From NCBI RefSeq assembly GCF_938030785.1, contig NZ_CALHIK010000138.1, positions 1 to 7,390 on the forward strand: a DNA stretch of 7,390 bases. Reading direction: 5' to 3'. Below, in pieces: positions 1-4,620 of the stretch (the stretch's first letter is position 1; every line of letters starts with the position of its first letter). The DNA comes from an uncultured Campylobacter sp. (GTDB lineage Bacteria; Campylobacterota; Campylobacteria; Campylobacterales; Campylobacteraceae). Under the pieces are notes generated by a model. It was not told the origin of the DNA. It did no database searches and saw only the letters and a program-made list of their open reading frames with translations. Both the position numbers and the translations under genes were made by a program.

Positions 1-143
1 AAGGCGGTAATTTTTAAAATTCTTTTAAAATTTTTCATATCCAAATTTTACCTCGTTGCAGTCAAAAAGCATAAAATTTCGCTTTAAATTTTAAATCCCC
101 GCGTATTATCCTCGCGCCTCGTCTACCGCTTTATTAAGGCTTT
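1..143. other. window-edge stretch with no recognisable gene
   Basis: No start codon with a ribosome binding site and no protein-like frame is visible here. The first 90 bases are mainly AAATTT/TTTTAAAA strings typical of Campylobacter intergenic DNA. A short inverted repeat (CCGCT at 126-130 with AGCGG at 146-150) reaches into this stretch from the right, but its stem is only five base pairs and no T-run follows, so I do not call it a terminator. Confidence 0.4.
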
Positions 144-236
144 TTAGCGGCTCGCCTTTCTTTTGCCTCTTAGCAAGATGACTTCGTAGTCCACAGGCTC
201 GCACCGCTTGTCGTATCCGTCTAAAAATAAATTTTT
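144..236 (-). pseudogene. decayed N-terminal fragment related to the neighbouring membrane protein gene
   Basis: On the minus strand a short frame without a start codon reads NLFLDGYDKRCEPVDYEV and then a basic tail, ending in TAA (144-146). Its YDK...DYEV pattern matches residues 15-27 of the neighbouring 247-residue protein (YDKDPITLYDYEV) with about one residue of gap. The DNA also matches: plus-strand ACTTCGTAGTC here versus ACTTCATAATC in the neighbour, and TTGTCGTA versus TTGTCATA. In transcription order it follows the intact gene and overlaps its last codons in another frame. The simplest reading is the remains of a tandem paralogue, or of an older copy, reduced to its N-terminal motif. 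This version is GC-richer than the intact gene, so it is not a recent duplicate. The match is short and could still be chance. Confidence 0.4.
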
Positions 237-964
237 TCAATGTTATCAATGTTTATGTCGTGTAAATTTAAAAAATATTCTTTAACTTCTTCGTATTTGC
301 TACGATTATAAATTATTAACGAATAATATTGTGGCGGAGTAAGATTGCCGCCGCCATACGACATCATATATGGTGATGCTACTGCTATTCTCGGGAATAT
401 AGTAAAAAATCTATCGCCATTTTTGCCGACAATTATACAAAGAATAAAATTTGCTAGTAATAATCCCAAAAAACCAAATATCCAAAACCCAATAAAAAAC
501 AAAAAAGACATAGCAACTATCATGGCAAAACTAAATATTAAGATGCAAACTAGAATCGCTTTTGTACCTTTTTTCTTAGAATAACCAAAAAGCGGTTTGC
601 ATATGGTTTCATTTAAATTTGTTAATTCTACCATTCTTCTTAATTTCAACTCGTTAGAATTTATTTCATAAAATTCAACAATAGAGTTTTTGATTAAAAT
701 TTTACTTTTCTTTGGATTGCCAAAAATTAAAAAGACGATAATCGTAAACGCAACTATACCGAATGCCAAAATATTTCCTAAAACTATATCCGATAATACT
801 CCATTATCGAACAAAGCTTTTATGCTAAGCGGTATAGCCAGGGCGCATAAAAGCGGTATGGCGGTAATACAACTGTCATAAAAAACTTCATAATCGTACA
901 AAGTAATCGGATCTTTGTCATAATCCCTTAGATTTCTATTTTCATTAAAAATAACGTTTTTCAA
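221..964 (-). CDS. hypothetical membrane protein, AT-rich gene
   Basis: This is a 247-residue protein of a family I do not recognise. A polar N-terminus (about 1-30, containing YDKDPITLYDYEV) is followed by hydrophobic segments at about 31-51 and 61-81. A basic cytoplasmic-looking stretch (about 82-133) comes next, then a second hydrophobic block at about 134-180 long enough for two helices. The polar C-terminal tail (about 181-247) includes a glycine-rich SYGGGN. The likely start is TTG at 964, because a TGA lies upstream in frame and there is no early ATG. AAGAAG, five or six bases upstream, could serve as a weak ribosome binding site. The gene is visibly richer in A and T than its neighbours, in codon choice as well as in its many Ile, Lys, Asn and Phe residues, which hints at acquisition by transfer. 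It has no partner gene that suggests a role. The open frame is long and protein-like, so it is very probably real, but its function is unknown. Confidence 0.75.
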   Translation of the reverse strand: MKNVIFNENRNLRDYDKDPITLYDYEVFYDSCITAIPLLCALAIPLSIKALFDNGVLSDIVLGNILAFGIVAFTIIVFLIFGNPKKSKILIKNSIVEFYEINSNELKLRRMVELTNLNETICKPLFGYSKKKGTKAILVCILIFSFAMIVAMSFLFFIGFWIFGFLGLLLANFILCIIVGKNGDRFFTIFPRIAVASPYMMSYGGGNLTPPQYYSLIIYNRSKYEEVKEYFLNLHDINIDNIEKIYF

Positions 965-1040
965 ATTTAATCTTCTTATAAAATTTCATAGCAAATTTAT
1001 AGATCAATATAGCAAAAGCTTCTTTGAAAGTTTTGCCCAT
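945..1040 (-). CDS. possible 31-residue ORF overlapping the start of the membrane protein gene
   Basis: An ATG at 1040 opens a frame of 31 codons (beginning MGKTFKEAFAILIYKFAM) that ends in TAA at 945-947, overlapping the first 20 bases of the 247-residue gene in another frame. The peptide is basic and amphipathic. An AGG lies about six bases before the ATG, so translation is possible but not strongly signalled. It could be a small coupled ORF whose translation helps initiation at the weak TTG start of the next gene. It could also be the true N-terminus of that gene separated by a one-base shift, since its KIKFEK end runs directly into the NVIFNENRN start. It may equally be chance in AT-rich DNA. 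Confidence 0.3.
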   Translation of the reverse strand: MGKTFKEAFAILIYKFAMKFYKKIKFEKRYF

Positions 1041-1058
1041 CTTGAGCCTAAATTTAAA

Positions 1059-1415
1059 CTAAAACGTAAACGTCCTGTCGCACTCGCAAACCCAGGTCGC
1101 AAGTATATCCATGCTGCCTTTTATTTCGTCGCTAAAGTAGGGCTCTCCTGCGTGCAAGCCGCATCTGCTTTGACAGCTGCCGCATACTTTTAGCGCCACG
1201 CCGCCGCCGTATAGCTCCTTTAGTTTGGCGAGCAGATCGATGTCGTAATCCCCGGGTTTTTCGGTGCTATCTCTTGCGAGATCGACCGCGTCATTCATAA
1301 GGAAAATTCTTACCTCCTCGCCTTTTTTATGCAGGTTTTCCGCTAACCTCAATGCGTTGTAGGTATTGTCCGAGCCGTTGTACGGCTGATTTGCCAGGAT
1401 CAGTAGGATTTTCAT
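1059..1415 (-). CDS. DsrE/DsrF-like family protein
   Basis: This 118-residue cytoplasmic protein opens with the DsrE-like pattern MKILLILANQPYNGSDNTYN, a beta strand running into a Ser/Asn-rich loop. It continues with an ALRLAENLHKKG helix, the EEVRIFLMNDAV strand and loop, and then a cysteine cluster, VCGSCQSRCG, with Cys78, Cys81 and Cys85. Cys110 and Cys112 (a CxC) lie near the C-terminus. Proteins of this alpha/beta fold include sulfur-relay subunits (DsrE, TusD), in which one cysteine carries persulfide. The cysteine in the VCGSC segment lies where family members often keep one, so thiol, persulfide or metal chemistry is plausible, but the substrate is unknown. No tus or dsr partner genes are in view. 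The start is well supported by TAGGAG about six bases before the ATG. The length fits a single-domain member. Confidence 0.8.
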   Translation of the reverse strand: MKILLILANQPYNGSDNTYNALRLAENLHKKGEEVRIFLMNDAVDLARDSTEKPGDYDIDLLAKLKELYGGGVALKVCGSCQSRCGLHAGEPYFSDEIKGSMDILATWVCECDRTFTF

Positions 1416-1450
1416 TTTGCGCTCCTATGTTTAAAATTTTATTGAAAAGA

Positions 1451-1456
1451 ATTCTA
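1451..1456 (-). promoter_or_regulatory. candidate -10 element for the DsrE-like gene
   Basis: On the minus strand this reads TAGAAT within GATATAGAAT, close to the sigma-70 -10 consensus, about 36 bases before the ATG of the DsrE-like gene. I see no good -35 element, which is common in Campylobacter promoters. The call rests on the sequence match and position only. Confidence 0.35.
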
Positions 1457-1528
1457 TATCAAAGCGGGTTTGCATTGCCTTAAATTTAAGCTCGGAGATC
1501 GGAATGCCTAAATTTAGCCTTTATAAAT

Positions 1529-2599
1529 TTAATTTTTCTCGCGATGAGCCAAATTTATAGCATCGATTAGGCTTTTTAGCAGCTCGTCTTTGTCGTTTGA
1601 AGTGCCAGATTCGGCGCCCTTTGCGCAGTCTTGCACGAAATACCACCAAAAGTACCCGCCCACGTAGTTTTGCACATAACGCGGCATCGTATAATACCGC
1701 CTCATCATCGCCTTTTTGCTCGCCTGCGTAGCGTCCGACGCCGTGTTTCCGCACTCGCCGATGCCAAGCTTCGAAGCGGGAAAGGCGCTTTGCAGATCGG
1801 TAAAAATTTCGCTCCAATCAGGCGCAAAGCCCTCATTGTCGTCCTCGTAGTAGCTTACGAAAAGATAATCCAGCCCATCTTTCATATCCTGCGGCACGAA
1901 TTTTTGCAGCCACTCGCGCATTTCTATTTTTTGTACTCCGCTCGGCGTATAATACGCCGTAAGCGCCGTTTTAGCGCCTTTCTTGTGGATGAACTCGAAT
2001 GCCGCGATCATCTTAGCGGCGATGAAATTCGCATCGTCCCCGAGCCAGCCCTCGCCGTTTATTTCGTTGCCGATCTCCCAGATCGCGACGTAGGGCGCAA
2101 GTGCGGCGTAGGCGTCCGCAAATCTCTTTTCGTAGCTTTTCACGCTTTTGTACGAGCTCATCTCATAGGAGTCCACGGGGCAGGCCATCACGTACGAAAC
2201 CTCGCTAAGCCGCCTAAAAAGGGGCTCATACTCGCGCGGACTAATTTCTTTTGACATCACGACGCGCACGGTGGGCTTTGCGGGTAGGGCTTGCAGGGCG
2301 CGTACGATGCTTTGCAGCTTCGCGCCCGAGGCGTCTTGCGCGTCCTCGTACCAGCCGTCGTCGATCGTAACGCCCCAGATGAAGTCAGATTTAAAATTTT
2401 GCTTTGAAATTTTGCCGGGATCTGCGCTTACGCGCGCGTTTGCTTGCGCAGATGCGTTTAAATTTACGTCTGCGGAATCTGCTTTTGAAATTTTACTCGG
2501 GCTGTTGGACGCAAAGTTTGCGCCGCCAGCGCTGTATGGCGCGCCGCAAAAGAGCATAGCGCAGAAGATAACGCAGCAAAAATTTCTAAATTTAACCAC
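1529..2599 (-). CDS. secreted glycoside hydrolase-like protein (clan A type TIM barrel)
   Basis: This is a 356-residue protein with a Sec signal peptide (basic MVKFR, hydrophobic core to about residue 19, likely cleavage around 24-27). A low-complexity Ser/Ala/Asn/Lys-rich linker follows to about residue 70, and the rest looks like a TIM barrel. Its clan-A signatures are WEIGNE at 174-179 (Asn178-Glu179, the expected acid/base pair after strand 4), a YYE at 250-252, GIGECGN with Glu282 at the position of a strand-7 nucleophile, and an aromatic YFWWYF at 316-321 after strand 8. FIWGVTIDDGWYED (73-86) would be strand 1. Together these suggest a retaining glycosidase or a derived pseudo-enzyme in the periplasm or outside the cell; the sugar substrate cannot be read from the sequence. 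Cys18 is not in a proper lipobox (Phe at -1). The start is GTG at 2599, with AGGGG six bases upstream. A carbohydrate-active enzyme is unusual in a genus that mostly does not use sugars. Confidence 0.65.
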   Translation of the reverse strand: MVKFRNFCCVIFCAMLFCGAPYSAGGANFASNSPSKISKADSADVNLNASAQANARVSADPGKISKQNFKSDFIWGVTIDDGWYEDAQDASGAKLQSIVRALQALPAKPTVRVVMSKEISPREYEPLFRRLSEVSYVMACPVDSYEMSSYKSVKSYEKRFADAYAALAPYVAIWEIGNEINGEGWLGDDANFIAAKMIAAFEFIHKKGAKTALTAYYTPSGVQKIEMREWLQKFVPQDMKDGLDYLFVSYYEDDNEGFAPDWSEIFTDLQSAFPASKLGIGECGNTASDATQASKKAMMRRYYTMPRYVQNYVGGYFWWYFVQDCAKGAESGTSNDKDELLKSLIDAINLAHREKN

Positions 2600-2658
2600 G
2601 ACTCGCCCCTTTAAATTTTAAAATTTAGATTTAAATTTATCCGCGCAGAGGGTCTACG

Positions 2659-2697
2659 GCGATGAAATTTTAAAATTTTATCTTTAAATTTCATCGC
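2659..2697 (-). terminator. perfect 12-bp inverted repeat, possible terminator of the six-helix protein gene
   Basis: GCGATGAAATTT (2659-2670) and AAATTTCATCGC (2686-2697) are perfect reverse complements separated by 15 bases. The repeat lies 37 bases past the stop codon of the membrane protein gene at 2735-3328, and before the glycosidase-like gene. On the minus strand no T-run follows the stem, so it may be a weak or factor-assisted terminator, an RNA-stabilising hairpin, or a protein-binding dyad. Confidence 0.45.
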
Positions 2698-2734
2698 GGG
2701 TTCGCTTCTTTCGTATCGGCGCCTTTTTTGCGTC

Positions 2735-3328
2735 TTAAAATTTGCCGCGCAGTCCGTAGTCGCGGTAGGAGTGGGCGAAATTTGTCACGCTAAACATCGC
2801 GTAGGCGTTGAGCACCAGAGCGGCTAGATTTATCAAGGCCGCGGCGGGCACGGAAAATCGCGCCAAAAAGGCGGTGGCAAGCGCGGAAAGTACGAGCGAA
2901 ACGAAGCAGTAGAAAAACAACGAAACGGCGCTGCTGTCGCCAAGCTCTTGGTAAAATCTGAAGAAAAATGCAAACGACGCAATAATTCCAAGCGCAAGCA
3001 AGATATGAGCTATAATGCCGCCCGCTAAAAATATGAATAATAAAACGCCCGCGAATATCGCTGCAAAGCCGATTATGGCGTTGCGAAAGAGGCTTTTACT
3101 CGCGCAGAGCCCTGCGGCGTTGTACACGCTAAAGATAAAAAGCACGAGCGCCGCGGTGCTTAGCAGCACGCCCAAGCCGCCGTAGGTGCCCATCGCGAGC
3201 AGCGCTAGCTCTGCGAGCGCTTTAAGCGCGCAGGCTGCGATGAAAGTGTATTTGATGAGCGCGATCTCTTTTTCTTGCGGGTTTACGGGCTGCTGATCTC
3301 TGGTGTGCAGGTAGTCGTTTAAATCCAT
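2735..3328 (-). CDS. hypothetical six-helix inner membrane protein
   Basis: This 197-residue protein belongs to a family I do not recognise. A polar N-terminus (about 1-22, containing TRDQQPVNPQEKE) is followed by hydrophobic segments at about 26-47, 52-72, 83-105, 107-125, 134-155 and 160-183, and then a short polar, basic tail ending GLRGKF. The composition is rich in Ala, Leu and Phe, with no charged residues in the helices that would mark a transporter. The cysteines are scattered and form no motif. The start is firm: AAGGAG lies five bases before the ATG. The gene could be transcribed with the glycosidase-like gene downstream (135-base gap), but the inverted repeat between them argues for partial separation. 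Base composition matches the surrounding core-like genes. Confidence 0.75.
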   Translation of the reverse strand: MDLNDYLHTRDQQPVNPQEKEIALIKYTFIAACALKALAELALLAMGTYGGLGVLLSTAALVLFIFSVYNAAGLCASKSLFRNAIIGFAAIFAGVLLFIFLAGGIIAHILLALGIIASFAFFFRFYQELGDSSAVSLFFYCFVSLVLSALATAFLARFSVPAAALINLAALVLNAYAMFSVTNFAHSYRDYGLRGKF

Positions 3329-3353
3329 ATTCGCTCCTTGAAATTTATGCAGA

Positions 3354-3359
3354 AGTATA
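3354..3359 (-). promoter_or_regulatory. candidate -10 element for the six-helix membrane protein gene
   Basis: The minus strand reads TATACT, five of six matches to the sigma-70 -10 consensus, 25 bases before the ATG codon at 3328. Upstream on that strand is a T-rich stretch (TTTTTACC near 3375-3382) in place of a clear -35, as often seen in Campylobacter promoters. Confidence 0.4.
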
Positions 3360-3540
3360 TCTAAAAAACTAATAGGTAAAAATAAATTTCAAAATTTAGC
3401 GGCGCGTGGGAGTCTTGCAAAGCGGACGCCGCACGGAGGCGCGTAAATTTAAAAGGTAAATTTTAAAATTTAGAGCAGAATTTAGCCTTAGCAGAGTGGG
3501 TAAAATTTTAAGCGGGCTGTAAATTTAAAAAGATGTGAGA

Positions 3541-3586
3541 TAAAATTTCGCGCAGATCTGCAAATTTAAAATTTACAAATCCGCGC
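3541..3586 (-). terminator. intrinsic terminator of rpsU
   Basis: On the minus strand, seven bases after the rpsU stop codon, GCGCGGATTTG (3586-3576) pairs with CAGATCTGCGC (3560-3550) over 11 base pairs including two G-U pairs. The stem continues through a T-G pair and an inner AAATT/AATTT stem to a three-base loop. The hairpin is followed by GAAATTTTA, a modest U-rich tail. Position, stem length and tail all fit a terminator for the rpsU transcript. Confidence 0.65.
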
Positions 3587-3592
3587 AAATCG

Positions 3593-3805
3593 CTACAAGC
3601 GTGACTCATAGCGACGTAGCGTGTAAAGACGTTTAAGCATCTTTTTGCGAGCTGAAATTTTTTGCTTTTTGCGGACTTCCGTCATCGGCTCAAAAAATCG
3701 TCTCGCGCGAACCTCGGTAACGACTAGGTTACGATCGGTCTGCTTCTTAAAGCGTCTGTAAGCTTCGTCAAATGATTCGTTCGGATATACCTTTACTCCA
3801 GGCAC
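3593..3805 (-). CDS. rpsU: 30S ribosomal protein S21
   Basis: This small basic ribosomal protein of the 30S subunit is involved in translation initiation. The sequence is unmistakable: VKVYPNESFDEAYRRFKKQ at the N-terminus, RNLVVTEVRARRFFEP in the middle, and a basic RKKQKISARKKMLKRLY tail ending RRYESRL, as in other epsilonproteobacteria. The family form starts MPGIKV and has 70 residues, so I place the start at GTG 3805 (read as Met, giving PGVKVYPNES). A second GTG at 3814 would add three residues (MRK) that family members lack. The ribosome binding site is not clean for either start: GAGG lies three bases before the 3805 GTG, and AAAGG lies just before the 3814 GTG. The gene follows the lipoprotein gene by 51 bases with no visible terminator between, so the two may share a transcript. 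Confidence 0.95.
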   Translation of the reverse strand: MPGVKVYPNESFDEAYRRFKKQTDRNLVVTEVRARRFFEPMTEVRKKQKISARKKMLKRLYTLRRYESRL

Positions 3806-3856
3806 TTTCCTCACCGCCTTTCAAAAAAATGAATCGTGAGTTTAGCGAAAAATTCC

Positions 3857-4450
3857 TTAAATTTGCTTTTGAAGCGCTTTTTTATACTTCCACACGCTTT
3901 TGTTGTTCTGCGTATCGATCAAGAAAAGTTCTAAAAATAGGGCATCGTCTGCTTGCGCCAGGGCTTTTTTGCCCTTTGCGGACGGCGGATTTTGCTCCGA
4001 GGCCGGTGAAATTTTGCCGATTAAAATATAATCCGGCTCATAAATCGAGCCCGTTCCTACGGTGTGATCGGTGCGCCTAAAGCCGTCGTTGCTGAAGATC
4101 AGCTCGTCCTTGCTCGGAGCGTCGGTTACGACAGCTTTGCCAGAATGCAGCAGCGAAATTCTAATTTTTTTGCTCAAAAACGCCGTATCTACGCCGCCGG
4201 TATTTGTGCTATCCAAAGGCTCGATGCCTACGATGCTGAATCTGCCGCTTTTTTTCTTTACGATACGCCTAGAGAGCAGATCGGCGACGCTTTCGCCGGC
4301 TATGCGCTCTAAATAGGCGTTTGGATATTTTACGTGATCGATCTCGGAGATAGCCGAATCGTCGGCGCTTTTAGAGCTTTTGAATGCGGTGCAGCCCGCA
4401 AAAAAGAAGCCCAGCAAAATCGTCAAAAATATTATTTTAAAATTTCTCAT
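3857..4450 (-). CDS. LpoB-like lipoprotein (penicillin-binding protein activator family)
   Basis: This is a 197-residue predicted lipoprotein. A short basic, hydrophobic signal (MRNFKIIFLTILLGFFFAGC) ends in a lipobox-like FAGC with Cys20 as the lipidated residue; Phe at -3 is not the usual Leu or Val. The mature part has a flexible Ser/Lys/Asp-rich linker (about 21-38) and then an LpoB-like domain: a VADLLSRRI helix near 55, FSIVGIEPLDSTNTGGVDT at 71-89, KIRISLLHSG near 95-104, PDYILIGKIS at 139-148, and LFLELFLIDTQNNKSVWKYK at 171-190. LpoB-family proteins sit in the outer membrane and stimulate class A penicillin-binding proteins in peptidoglycan synthesis; that role here is inferred from family pattern only. 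I prefer ATG 4450, with GGA about eight bases upstream, over the in-frame TTG at 4462, because the signal peptide then starts normally. It diverges from nrdD and lies upstream of rpsU. Confidence 0.7.
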   Translation of the reverse strand: MRNFKIIFLTILLGFFFAGCTAFKSSKSADDSAISEIDHVKYPNAYLERIAGESVADLLSRRIVKKKSGRFSIVGIEPLDSTNTGGVDTAFLSKKIRISLLHSGKAVVTDAPSKDELIFSNDGFRRTDHTVGTGSIYEPDYILIGKISPASEQNPPSAKGKKALAQADDALFLELFLIDTQNNKSVWKYKKALQKQI

Positions 4451-4484
4451 ACTTTTTTCCAAATTTTATAAAATAACGTCCGCG

Positions 4485-4490
4485 ATTATA
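4485..4490 (-). promoter_or_regulatory. candidate -10 element for the LpoB-like gene
   Basis: The minus strand reads TATAAT, a perfect sigma-70 -10 hexamer, 34 bases before the ATG at 4450. No convincing -35 is visible; the region where it should lie is A/T-rich (GAAATTTAAC). Transcription would begin near 4478. Confidence 0.5.
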
Positions 4491-4514
4491 GCGAGATTTA
4501 GTTAAATTTCGTTT

Positions 4515-4534
4515 TTTCTGGACAGAAATTCTGT
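4515..4534. promoter_or_regulatory. nested dyad, possible operator between lpoB-like gene and nrdD
   Basis: Two perfect dyads overlap here. TTTCTG (4515-4520), GA, CAGAAA (4523-4528) is one; ACAGAA (4522-4527), A, TTCTGT (4529-4534) is the other. The half-site CAGAA is shared, so the segment reads as three alternating half-sites. Relative to the promoter candidates it is centred about 65-70 bases upstream of the nrdD start of transcription and about 45-50 upstream of that of the lipoprotein gene, places where activators bind. The cognate regulator is unknown. Confidence 0.35.
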
Positions 4535-4553
4535 AATAAACGTTCCACCGCGA

Positions 4554-4568
4554 TTAATTTGTAATTAA
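4554..4568. promoter_or_regulatory. TTAATT-TGT-AATTAA dyad over the nrdD -35 region
   Basis: A perfect six-base dyad with a three-base centre overlaps the candidate -35 of nrdD (4559-4564). A repressor bound here would block nrdD. AT-rich dyads arise easily in Campylobacter intergenic DNA, so this is weak on its own. Confidence 0.25.
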
Positions 4569-4586
4569 CTCTTAACGCGATATACT
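4559..4586 (+). promoter_or_regulatory. candidate promoter of the nrdD operon
   Basis: TTGTAA (4559-4564) and TATACT (4581-4586) are separated by 16 bases and match sigma-70 -35 and -10 elements. Transcription would begin near 4593, leaving a leader of about 28 bases before the ATG at 4621. Confidence 0.5.
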
Positions 4587-4620
4587 TCCTCTCAATCTAT
4601 CAAAATTTCTCGGGGTGCTT

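Larger units (their letters stand above)
3329..3592. other. 264-base intergenic region, no gene
   Basis: The longest gene-free stretch lies between the six-helix membrane protein gene and rpsU. It is dominated by AAATTT, TTTAAA and AAAATTTTA strings with two or three GC-rich islands (for example around 3401-3450), a pattern seen between genes in GC-richer Campylobacter. It holds the promoter candidate of the membrane protein gene at its left end and the rpsU terminator at its right end. I found no frame with a ribosome binding site and no tRNA-like fold. Confidence 0.5.

Noticed and set aside
126..150. Terminator after the 221-964 gene
   Set aside because: The stem has only five base pairs with a 15-base loop and no following T-run on the minus strand.
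1521..1817. 98-codon minus-strand frame ending next to the glycosidase-like gene
   Set aside because: It overlaps the real gene in another frame and is Arg-rich, with no ribosome binding site or recognisable pattern.
1631..2254. 207-codon plus-strand open frame
   Set aside because: It is a shadow opposite the glycosidase-like gene: Arg/His-rich with no domain signature, while the minus-strand frame has a signal peptide and catalytic motifs.
3772..4316. Plus-strand frames of 102, 82 and 81 codons
   Set aside because: They lie opposite rpsU and the lipoprotein gene and show no family pattern.
4554..4568. FNR/NssR-type box (TTAAC-N4-GTTAA)
   Set aside because: Only TTAA ends are present and the spacing is seven rather than six between them, so I do not assign it to that family.
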